From JBMTVN01 sp046047235 (lineage in GTDB: Bacteria; Verrucomicrobiota; Verrucomicrobiia; Limisphaerales; JAHDYP01), in the NCBI GenBank assembly GCA_046047235.1, contig JBJOII010000166.1:1-11985 (forward strand): a DNA stretch of 11,985 nt. The letters are read 5' to 3'. The position numbers and the translations under genes were made by a program. The first letter of the stretch is position 1. Each line of letters opens with the position of its first letter. The notes under the pieces were generated by a model that did no database searches, was not told the DNA's origin, and saw nothing but the letters and a program-made list of their open reading frames with translations. This document shows positions 6,079-11,985 of this stretch, piece by piece.

Positions 6079-7828
6079 TCTCCGCCTGGGAACGCCCCGC
6101 CCTCACCGCATCCACCGTGGCCTGATCCCTCAATAACGGCTGCACTTTGTCCAAGGCAAACTCCTTCGGATACATCTCCTCAAACGTCCGTATCAACAGG
6201 ATCCCCAAATCTACCGATCTCAACTTCCTCCGATCCGTCACCACCAAAAACACCCCGCCACACTCCTGCTTCGCAAAGGTACTCGCAGTCGGAGTAAACC
6301 GGATCGGAACAAACCGTACCCCCTCCAAACCCTCCCGGCTCAACCGCTCCGCCAACTCCACATCATTCGCATAAGGCGCACCCACCACCTCAAACGGCGT
6401 GTCCGTCCCGCGCCCCACCGACAACGCGCTCTCCACCAACCCCACCCCCGGATATAAGGTCGCCTCCGTCAAATTCCTCATGTTCGGTGAAGGATTCGTC
6501 CACGGTAACCCCGTCTCATCCCACCACATGGATCGCTCATAACCCTCCATCTCAATCACTCTCAAATCCACCTTCCAACCACGCTCAGCCGCAAACATCC
6601 CCGCCAACTCCCCAACAGTCATCCCATGCCTTAACGGCAAACTGTGAAACGCCACAAAATGACTCTCCCCCACATATACCGGCCCCTCCACCTCCAACCC
6701 GCCAATCGGATTCGGACGGTCCAATACCACAAACAGCAAATCCTTCGACGCCGCAGCCTCCATGCATAAACCCATCGTCGAAATATAGGTGTAAAACCGA
6801 CACCCAATGTCCTGAATGTCGAAGACCAGCGCATCCAACCCCTCCAACTGCTCCGGACTCGGCTGACGCCGCGCACCATACAAACTGTAGATCGGCAACC
6901 CCGTCGGCTCATCCCGACCATCCTCCACCCGCTCGTCCTTCAGCCCCCGAATCCCATGCTCCGGACTAAATAACGCCTTCAAGGTGATCCCCTCAGATCC
7001 ATGCAGCAGATCAATGGTCGTGCTTCGATCCCGATCGTGCCCCGTATGATTCGTAATCAAGCCCACTCTCAACCCCCGTAACGCCTCAAACCGGTCCCTC
7101 ACCAGAACATCAATCCCACTCAATACCCGACCCGCCACAACACGACCCACAGTGCCCCCCACGCCAGCCGCCTCCGGCTCCTCCATCGCTTCCAAGGCCC
7201 CCGGAACAAACGCGAAATTAAAATCAGGAATCGCCTCAGCCGATAAAGTCCCCAGCTCCCGCCGCAACGCCAATACACTCCCATCCTCCGTCGGATGGTT
7301 CCGGTTCGATAAAAATATCACAAAGGTCCCCGAAAACGGATCCACCCAAACCGACCCTCCCGTCCACCCCGTGTGACCATAAGACCCCAAAGGAAACCAA
7401 CGCCCCCTCGGCCCGGCATAAGGAGAATCCAAATCCCACCCCAACCCCCGCCGATCCCTCACCCCCGCCGGACTCTGCACACTCGTCATCAACCGCACAG
7501 TCTCAGCCCGCACAACCCTCACGCCACCCAACTCACCCCCACCAAGCAACATCCGCGCATACCGCGCCAAATCACCCGCCGTGGTAAATAAGCCCGCATG
7601 CCCCGCCACCCCCCCCATGCGCCGCGCCGTCGGATCATGCACCACCCCCCTCCAAAACCCGTTCGTACTCTCGGTCGTCGGTGCCACCCGCCCCCAACTC
7701 TCCTCCACCGGACGATACCCCGTGTCCACCATCCCCAACGGCTCGTAAATCTCCCTGGTCTCGCCCCCACGTTCGTCCGCGGCACTTCCGCACACGCCAA
7801 CGCAATGCCCCGCTCGTAACCCTCCCAC
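6008..7828 (-). CDS. C-terminal fragment: end of the serine hydrolase domain plus complete NamZ (DUF1343) domain
   Basis: A 606-residue frame; the first about 25 residues are the wrong frame of the hydrolase. Real homology starts at E-I-Y-E-P-L-G-M (from 7753). Residues 26-200 complete the beta-lactamase-like fold, including G-H-A-G-L-F-T-T-A-G-D-L-A (76-88) and the third active-site motif H-T-G (152-154). Residues about 234-606 are a full-length DUF1343 domain, the NamZ family (GH171) that releases N-acetylmuramic acid from peptidoglycan fragments. Its motifs are L-I-T-N-H-T-G (257-263), F-S-P-E-H-G (287-292), D-I-Q-D-I-G-C-R-F-Y-T-Y (337-348), D-R-P-N-P-I-G (370-376), P-S-P-N-M (446-450) and a terminal Y-L-L-Y-Q. 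This NamZ domain appears intact, but without the upstream signal peptide it would stay in the cytoplasm if translated from an internal start. The stop lies 71 bp inside the convergent hypothetical gene. Confidence 0.78.
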   Translation of the reverse strand: MGGLRAGHCVGVCGSAADERGGETREIYEPLGMVDTGYRPVEESWGRVAPTTESTNGFWRGVVHDPTARRMGGVAGHAGLFTTAGDLARYARMLLGGGELGGVRVVRAETVRLMTSVQSPAGVRDRRGLGWDLDSPYAGPRGRWFPLGSYGHTGWTGGSVWVDPFSGTFVIFLSNRNHPTEDGSVLALRRELGTLSAEAIPDFNFAFVPGALEAMEEPEAAGVGGTVGRVVAGRVLSGIDVLVRDRFEALRGLRVGLITNHTGHDRDRSTTIDLLHGSEGITLKALFSPEHGIRGLKDERVEDGRDEPTGLPIYSLYGARRQPSPEQLEGLDALVFDIQDIGCRFYTYISTMGLCMEAAASKDLLFVVLDRPNPIGGLEVEGPVYVGESHFVAFHSLPLRHGMTVGELAGMFAAERGWKVDLRVIEMEGYERSMWWDETGLPWTNPSPNMRNLTEATLYPGVGLVESALSVGRGTDTPFEVVGAPYANDVELAERLSREGLEGVRFVPIRFTPTASTFAKQECGGVFLVVTDRRKLRSVDLGILLIRTFEEMYPKEFALDKVQPLLRDQATVDAVRAGRSQAEITALWRKGLAEFGVRRREYLLYQ

Positions 7829-8292
7829 CCCGCCGGCCCCGAAATCCCCGGCCGTAACCCCGAAGTATGCGTCATCAAATGCCGAACGGTAACCGCCTCC
7901 CGCCCCTCCCCCCGAAACTCCTCCAAATACTCCGAAACCGACCGGTCCAAACCCACCTCACCACGCTCAACCAACAACATCACCGCCGGCGTCGTCGCCA
8001 TCACTTTGGTCAAGGAAGCCGCATCAAAAATCGTGTCCTCGGTCATCCCCTCGACCTGAGGCAGAACCGCACGATTGCCCATCACCTTCACATAACGCTG
8101 ATCCCCCCGCTCCAACCAAAACACCCCGCCCGGACAGCCACCCCCCTCAATGCTCCTCGCCATCGCACTCTCAATCGCTGCCAACCGATCCTCGTAAAAG
8201 GCCTCCCCGGCAATCGCTCCGCCCACCCCTACCCCCAGTAGAAGCAACACAACAACCCGCGCCGTCTGACTCATCAACATGGGCACAAACAA
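7519..8292 (-). CDS. N-terminal fragment: signal peptide and first half of the serine hydrolase domain
   Basis: The frame encodes 257 residues, of which only about the first 177 are meaningful. The ATG at 8292 is followed by a hydrophobic secretion signal (V-V-V-L-L-L-L-G, about 13-29); Met5 and Met7 are alternative starts. GGATGAG a few bases upstream of 8292 is the nearest thing to a ribosome binding site in the window. Domain marks are C-P-G-G-V (53-57), the nucleophile motif S-L-T-K (Ser93, Lys96) in D-A-A-S-L-T-K-V, and H-L-M-T-H-T-S-G-L (138-146), all typical of class C beta-lactamase-like hydrolases. After about N-V-G-A-R (174-178) the frame reads Arg/Trp/Gly-rich nonsense to 7519, which is the wrong frame of the downstream domain. 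On its own the fragment should be inactive because the Tyr-x-Asn and H-T-G motifs are missing. Confidence 0.72.
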   Translation of the reverse strand: MFVPMLMSQTARVVVLLLLGVGVGGAIAGEAFYEDRLAAIESAMARSIEGGGCPGGVFWLERGDQRYVKVMGNRAVLPQVEGMTEDTIFDAASLTKVMATTPAVMLLVERGEVGLDRSVSEYLEEFRGEGREAVTVRHLMTHTSGLRPGISGPAGWEGYERGIALACAEVPRTNVGARPGRFTSRWGWWTRGIVRWRRVGGGWHRRPRVRTGFGGGWCMIRRRGAWGGWRGMRAYLPRRVIWRGMRGCCLVGVSWVA

Positions 8293-8506
8293 TGCGGACT
8301 CATCCCACCACGGTCAACCCAACCTCCCACCAGATAATTCTCAAACTCGGACCGCCACCGCCCCAAAAGCCCCAACCAGAGACAGCAACTGCAAGACAAT
8401 GTCACCCGAAAGGACACCCCCCACACCCCGATGCTCCCGCTCCACATCCACACCCTCAACTACCCCACCAAGACATCAAGACACTCACCCACTCCAACCG
8501 GAAACC

Positions 8507-8535
8507 CTATAATAAGCTGGCTACCAAGCGCTTAA
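8507..8535 (-). promoter_or_regulatory. Possible promoter with overlapping palindromic operator
   Basis: On the minus strand the sequence reads TTAAGC at 8535-8530, then 17 bp, then TTATAG at 8512-8507, with TATTAT as an alternative -10. The 8-bp palindrome AAGCGCTT (8526-8533) overlaps the -35 side. CG-centred palindromes of this form are typical of LacI/GalR-family operators. It points towards the broken hydrolase-NamZ gene, but that start codon is 215 bp away. It is a weak candidate from visual matching only. Confidence 0.2.
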
Positions 8536-8584
8536 CACCCCGCAAGCACTCGCCACCAATCCACCACCCCACCCCAAAACCAGA

Positions 8585-8616
8585 TACGGCGCGGAACGTT
8601 TTCGTTCCGCGCCGTA
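8585..8616 (-). terminator. Perfect 14-bp-stem hairpin, probable terminator of the esterase gene
   Basis: The arm tacggcgcggaacg (8585-8598) is the exact reverse complement of cgttccgcgccgta (8603-8616), with a 4-base loop (TTTT on the + strand). The stem is long, GC-rich and without mismatch. Read on the minus strand it begins 101 bp past the esterase stop and is followed by TCTGGTTTTGGGG, which contains a short T run. That fits a factor-independent terminator, though the T tract is poor and the distance is long. On the + strand no T run follows. It could instead belong to a dispersed palindromic repeat family. Confidence 0.55.
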
Positions 8617-8716
8617 ACTCAGGAGACTTAACACACCTGCCTACGCTCGCAGTCGTAAGCACTGGCAATAGTGTCTTTAGCAGCATCGATGCCAATTCAC
8701 TTTTGCAACCCACCAC

Positions 8717-10474
8717 TTACCTGGTCATCCGCGACACTTTCGTCTGCCGTCGGAACACCCTGTCTGAACTGCACACATAGAACCACTCGTGCCCCGGACC
8801 ACCAAAAACGCAACTCACGGTCGCCTTATCCTGCGGCTTCTCCACAACCCCCAAAACAACCCCGTAATCCATCACCTGAATCCCCCTATGCGACGTCACC
8901 CAAGCCAACCCGTAATCATCGAGCTCCATGCCGTCCCCACCACTCTCGGTCTTGCCTTCCGGCACCATCAACTCACCCCAGCGCTCACCCCGAACCAAAG
9001 CCCCCCCCTCGCCCACCTCATAACGCCAAACCACACGACCCCGATACTCCGAGACCATCAACACACTGCCATCCCGCGACAGTGCAATGCCATTCGGTCC
9101 GTCTATCCCGCCCGCCGCCGGCGCAGGCCGCGACATCCCACGTGCCGAAGTCGGTACCGCAATCACCTGCCCCGCACCCGTGTCCGTCAAATAAATCCAC
9201 CCATCCTCACTCACCACCAAATCATTCGGGCTCATCCCGGTCGCAACCACCTCAACGCTCTTCGACCACGGGTTCACCACAACCACTCCCTTCACTCCGG
9301 GATCCCCCTGCGAAAGTGCGTAAAGCAGTCCATCCGCCCCAAACTCCATCCCACTAATCCGCGGCCCGTTCTCCAAAACTCTCACAGCATCCCCACCACC
9401 CGCAGGCAATCGCCACAGATCCCCCGCCGACAAATCGCTCACGTATACGTTCCCTTCAGCATCCGCACAGGCAGCATCCAGAAAACCCATCCCCTCAGCC
9501 ACCAGTTCCCAACTGGAACCCGCAGGAATAAAGTTCTCCATCACGTCCTCCTCCAGTCGTGCACCCACCTCCCCAAACTCCTCAACATCCCGCCATAACC
9601 ACCTCAGCGCATCCGGAAATACCGCACCTCCGTGCTTCCCGTTGTGCGCTCCATCCCCAAACTCAAAGCGGAAATCGTAGCCAGCAAACGCCAGCGCCCT
9701 CGCCATCTGTTGGTTCGCCAAAGGCCAGTCCCCATGCTCGTTGTTCAAATCATTCGACCCGTCCTGCAGATAAACCCGAATGGGCTTCCTCGCAGTCTTA
9801 CGAATCAGAGCAGGATAAACATGCCCCCCCCGAATGTTCACAAAACTCCCAATGTGGGATAACACACGACCAAAGCTGTCCGGCCTTTCCCACGCCGCAG
9901 TAAATGCACAGATCCCGCCACTGCTCATCCCGCAAATCGCCCGGCGCCCTGGATCATGACTGAACTTCACCCCGTATCGTTCGCTCACATAAGGCAGCAA
10001 CTCCTCCAGCAAAAAGCGCACATACAAGTCACTGAGGCTGTCATACTCAAAACTCCTGTTGTTCCGGGATCCCCAACCCTCAGCCGCCGGACCGTCATCC
10101 CCGCGATGCCCCGGATTGACAAAGACCCCCACGGTCGCATCCATCTCACCCGAAGCAATGAGGTTGTCGAAAACGATCGGCACACGGACCTGCCCACTCT
10201 CTGAAACATACGCATGCCCATCCTGAAAGACCATCAACGCCGCCTCTTCCCCCTCCCTCAGCTGCGCCGGAATATAAACCCACCCCGCCCTCCGAGTCCC
10301 CGGGAAGATGCCGGGACTCTCAAAATCAAAACGCTCCACCCGCCCCCGCGGAACCCCCTCCCCCCTCTCCGTCGACTCCATTCCCAGGGAATAGTCGTCA
10401 GCACCTTGCACCCAGCCAGAACCCATCACCACCGCAAATAGAAACAATGCTCCGTAAAACAATCGTGTCAGCAT
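8717..10474 (-). CDS. Secreted two-domain protein: Fes-like alpha/beta-hydrolase esterase plus SMP-30/gluconolactonase propeller
   Basis: A 585-residue exported enzyme. Residues 1-24 are a signal peptide (L-F-Y-G-A-L-F-L-F-A-V-V core). Residues about 40-300 form an enterochelin-esterase-like alpha/beta-hydrolase: G-W-V-Y-I-P-A (64-70), V-F-Q-D-G-H (82-87), nucleophile elbow G-M-S-S-G-G with Ser184, Q-D-G-S-N-D (237-242, probable acid) and G-D-G-A-H-N-G-K-H-G-G (273-283, probable catalytic His). Residues about 320-575 form an SMP-30/gluconolactonase/LRE six-blade propeller with S-P-N-D-L (415-419), D-G-P-N-G-I-A-L (458-465) and G-D-G-M-E-L-D (513-519), which carry the expected metal-binding Asn and Asp residues. 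A plausible job is removing ester groups from, and opening lactones of, polysaccharide-derived sugar acids. The gene follows the sulfatase by 55 bp and is probably cotranscribed. The ATG at 10474 lacks a Shine-Dalgarno. Substrate is unknown. Confidence 0.88.
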   Translation of the reverse strand: MLTRLFYGALFLFAVVMGSGWVQGADDYSLGMESTERGEGVPRGRVERFDFESPGIFPGTRRAGWVYIPAQLREGEEAALMVFQDGHAYVSESGQVRVPIVFDNLIASGEMDATVGVFVNPGHRGDDGPAAEGWGSRNNRSFEYDSLSDLYVRFLLEELLPYVSERYGVKFSHDPGRRAICGMSSGGICAFTAAWERPDSFGRVLSHIGSFVNIRGGHVYPALIRKTARKPIRVYLQDGSNDLNNEHGDWPLANQQMARALAFAGYDFRFEFGDGAHNGKHGGAVFPDALRWLWRDVEEFGEVGARLEEDVMENFIPAGSSWELVAEGMGFLDAACADAEGNVYVSDLSAGDLWRLPAGGGDAVRVLENGPRISGMEFGADGLLYALSQGDPGVKGVVVVNPWSKSVEVVATGMSPNDLVVSEDGWIYLTDTGAGQVIAVPTSARGMSRPAPAAGGIDGPNGIALSRDGSVLMVSEYRGRVVWRYEVGEGGALVRGERWGELMVPEGKTESGGDGMELDDYGLAWVTSHRGIQVMDYGVVLGVVEKPQDKATVSCVFGGPGHEWFYVCSSDRVFRRQTKVSRMTR

Positions 10475-10529
10475 GGTGGCATAGTCTGCCCAACCTCACC
10501 CCCAGCTGGCAATAGACAGATGCCGCCAG

Positions 10530-11985
10530 TTATTCGCCCATCTCAGGAATCGGATCGTCTGCCCCAATCTCCTCCCCCTCCCACGTAGCCACCCCCGTCT
10601 CCCGATCGTAGGTCAACACCCGGTGCCTGCTCCCCGGGACAGGAGGCACATCCACCTTGGGCAACCACGCCGCCAGTTCCCGCTTCCTTTCTCCCAAACT
10701 CTCCCGACCCGCCAGATTGTGCCACTCGTTCGGATCACTTCCCAGATCATACAACTCCTCAGAACCATCCGCATACCGGATATACCTCCAGTCCCGCGTG
10801 CGCACCGAGTGATTCCCCTGGTTGTGCGTCGTAATCGCCGGCCACGGCCGACTCGCCTCCGGATTCCGCAACTGCGGCACCAAGCTGTGCCCCTCCAATT
10901 CCGCACGCCCCGCAAAACCACAAACCTCCAGCAAGGTGGGAAACAAATCCAGCAACTCAACCGGCTGCTCACAGCGCCCGCCCCTCACCACCCCCGGCCC
11001 CGCAATAATTAACGGCACACGAGTCGATCTCTCCCACAAGGTGTTCTTCCCGGTAATCAGCTTCTCCCCCAAATGAAAACCATGGTCCGACCATAACACG
11101 ACCATCGTGTCCTTCTCCCGACCACTGCGTTCCAGCGCGTCCAATACCCGCCCCACTTGGCTGTCCACAAAGCTCACACAGGCCAAATAAGAACGCACCA
11201 GATTGCGCCACTCACCCGACTCCTCCAAAAACCGCAGCCTCGGCTCAGGCAACCGCCAGTGCAAATACCAGGAAAACGACGGCGTATCGTCACGATCGCC
11301 CGCCAAAACTGGCGGCATCACCAAACCCTCCTCCGGATACAAATCAAACCAGCGTTGTGAGGCATAACACGGCACATGCGGCAGCCGAAATCCGCAGCCA
11401 ATGAAAAATGGCTTGTCCACCGGCGCTCGCTCCAACGCATCCACGGCCGCCCCCGCAATCGTCCAGTCCGCCTGATCCTCATCCCGCTCCGGATACACTC
11501 CCCAGTCCACCAACGGATGCGGGTTCGGAGTCTCAACAAACTTCCGCTCAGGTCGGGGCATTCCCGGCGCAGGACCCCACTCGCCAAACTCCCGCATCCG
11601 ATCCTCCCCCCTAACCGCCCCGTCATGGTAAACCTTCCCGCAGCTGTAAGTGAAATACCCCGCCTCAGTAAAGGTCTGCGGCAAGGTCACATGCCCCCTC
11701 AAACTCTCCACATCCCTCAAACCCGGCGCCAATCCATACACCCCGGTCGTCGACGGCCGTAAACCAGTCATCACACTCGTCCGCGTCGGGTTGCACAACG
11801 GTGACTGACAATGAGCATTCGCAAACAATACCCCCCGCGCAGCCAATGAATCCATGTGTGGCGTCCGCACCTGCGGATGCCCCCCAAATGCCCCCACCCA
11901 GTCGTTCAAATCGTCCACAACTATGAAAAGGACGTTCGAACCAGCCGGCGCAGATAACACCTCCCTCCCAAAGAAAACCACCAGA
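10530..11985 (-). CDS. Secreted sulfatase, iduronate-2-sulfatase-like (5' end outside the window)
   Basis: A sulfatase with at least 483 residues. Counting from the GTG at 11981: metal-binding Asp23-Asp24 (V-V-D-D-L-N-D), maturation motif C-N-P-T-R at 63-67 (Cys63 is the future formylglycine), T-G-L-R-P (72-76), C-G-K-V-Y-H (114-119), G-F-R-L-P-H-V-P (197-204), metal-site W-S-D-H-G-F-H-L-G-E (297-306) and K-N-T-L-W-E (312-317). D-D-L-N-D-W, G-K-V-Y-H and S-D-H-G-F-H-L-G-E are hallmarks of the iduronate-2-sulfatase-like group. The motif has Thr where Ser is usual (C-x-P-S-R), still compatible with formylglycine formation. The frame is open to the window edge and the first visible residues (L-V-V-F-F-G-R-E-V-L-S-A) look like the end of a signal peptide. 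The true start therefore probably lies beyond 11985, not at the GTG. It heads a probable operon with the esterase-lactonase gene. Substrate is not determinable. Confidence 0.91.
   Translation of the reverse strand, partial: LVVFFGREVLSAPAGSNVLFIVVDDLNDWVGAFGGHPQVRTPHMDSLAARGVLFANAHCQSPLCNPTRTSVMTGLRPSTTGVYGLAPGLRDVESLRGHVTLPQTFTEAGYFTYSCGKVYHDGAVRGEDRMREFGEWGPAPGMPRPERKFVETPNPHPLVDWGVYPERDEDQADWTIAGAAVDALERAPVDKPFFIGCGFRLPHVPCYASQRWFDLYPEEGLVMPPVLAGDRDDTPSFSWYLHWRLPEPRLRFLEESGEWRNLVRSYLACVSFVDSQVGRVLDALERSGREKDTMVVLWSDHGFHLGEKLITGKNTLWERSTRVPLIIAGPGVVRGGRCEQPVELLDLFPTLLEVCGFAGRAELEGHSLVPQLRNPEASRPWPAITTHNQGNHSVRTRDWRYIRYADGSEELYDLGSDPNEWHNLAGRESLGERKRELAAWLPKVDVPPVPGSRHRVLTYDRETGVATWEGEEIGADDPIPEMGE

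Larger units (their letters stand above)
6008..8292 (-). pseudogene. Broken serine beta-lactamase-like hydrolase / NamZ exo-N-acetylmuramidase fusion gene
   Basis: Two overlapping minus-strand frames together spell one two-domain secreted protein. The first (from 8292) has a signal peptide and the N-terminal half of a class C beta-lactamase/serine hydrolase domain with S-L-T-K. The second (to 6008) has the rest of that domain (E-P-L-G-M, H-T-G) followed by a full DUF1343/NamZ domain. Homology leaves the first frame near 7762 and resumes in the other near 7758-7753. About 30 residues normally found between these points, including the Tyr-x-Asn motif, are absent from both frames. The remaining spacing implies a deletion of 3k+1 bases, so this is more than a one-base slip. 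Either the gene is a recent pseudogene, or the assembly lost a segment. In Bacillus the separate relatives AmiE (beta-lactamase family amidase) and NamZ act in peptidoglycan recycling; the fusion suggests a similar role. Confidence 0.8.
8293..8716. other. 424-bp intergenic region
   Basis: No convincing gene lies here. From left to right: 8293-8506 is strongly C-rich low-G sequence without a recognisable element; for 8401-8460 I count 32 C against 7 G. Then comes a TATAAT/TTATTATAG patch at 8507-8515 with the palindrome AAGCGCTT at 8526-8533. A C-rich stretch leads to the perfect hairpin at 8585-8616. The block 8617-8700 breaks the strand skew (17 C to 13 G in 8641-8700). On the minus strand a 69-codon open frame (8507-8716, GTG start) abuts the esterase stop. 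It is not supported as a gene because it runs through the hairpin and resembles no family I know. Confidence 0.6.

Noticed and set aside
8507..8716. 69-codon minus-strand frame directly after the esterase stop
   Set aside because: It reads through the perfect hairpin, starts with GTG without a ribosome binding site and matches no family I know; more likely non-coding.
8671..9598. Long + strand frames opposite the esterase-lactonase gene
   Set aside because: They are Pro/His/Ser/Arg-rich low-complexity translations antisense to a clearly homologous protein.
10506..10529. ctggc / gccag inverted repeat just after the second sulfatase stop
   Set aside because: Only 5 bp of stem with a 14-base loop and no T run; too weak to call a terminator.
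1..11985. Search for CRISPR array, tRNA, rRNA, transposase, toxin-antitoxin or phage-defence genes
   Set aside because: I recognised no such sequence on either strand; the only periodic repeat is the heptamer array at 4-59.

Overview
The window looks like a chromosomal segment of a Verrucomicrobiota-type bacterium, possibly Opitutae/Puniceicoccales. This is inferred from the moderately high GC, secreted formylglycine-type sulfatases, a NamZ (DUF1343) fusion and an esterase-SMP-30 fusion; there is no rRNA or phylogenetic marker to prove it. I see no mobile element, CRISPR array, tRNA or rRNA. Base composition is unusual: the + strand is strongly C-rich and G-poor whichever strand carries the genes. 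Plus-strand genes use C-ending codons and minus-strand genes use G-ending codons. Clear Shine-Dalgarno motifs are almost absent.

Layout. Bases 4-59 hold eight tandem 7-bp units just past the end of a small metal-binding protein gene (yecH, 85-339, -). Divergent from it, a secreted sulfatase (462-2012, +) is followed after 13 bp by a DapA/NanA-superfamily aldolase or lyase (2026-2949, +) that lacks the arginine typical of true DapA. Next come an MscS-type mechanosensitive channel (3116-4183, +), argA (4295-5572, GTG start, first step of arginine synthesis) and a one-TM hypothetical gene whose start codon overlaps the argA stop by one base (5572-6078).

The rest is on the minus strand, read from the right edge: an iduronate-2-sulfatase-like sulfatase running off the window (10530-11985), then a secreted two-domain protein joining an alpha/beta-hydrolase esterase to an SMP-30/gluconolactonase beta-propeller (8717-10474). 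A 424-bp gap follows with a perfect 14-bp-stem hairpin (probable terminator). Last is a serine beta-lactamase-like hydrolase fused to a NamZ exo-N-acetylmuramidase domain (6008-8292). That reading frame is broken near 7750-7768 by an apparent out-of-frame deletion that removes the expected Tyr-x-Asn active-site segment. Its 3' end overlaps the convergent hypothetical gene by 71 bp.

Working together: the two sulfatases, the esterase/lactonase and the aldolase fit a saprophytic lifestyle of degrading sulfated, esterified polysaccharides and using the sugar acids released. No transporter, regulator, SusC/D-like protein or sulfatase-maturating enzyme is present to prove a dedicated locus. argA, mscS and yecH are housekeeping-type genes. 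The most interesting items are the broken beta-lactamase-NamZ fusion, the esterase-SMP-30 fusion, the non-canonical DapA homologue, the heptamer array, and the hairpin with a skew-breaking block in the 8.3-8.7 kb gap.
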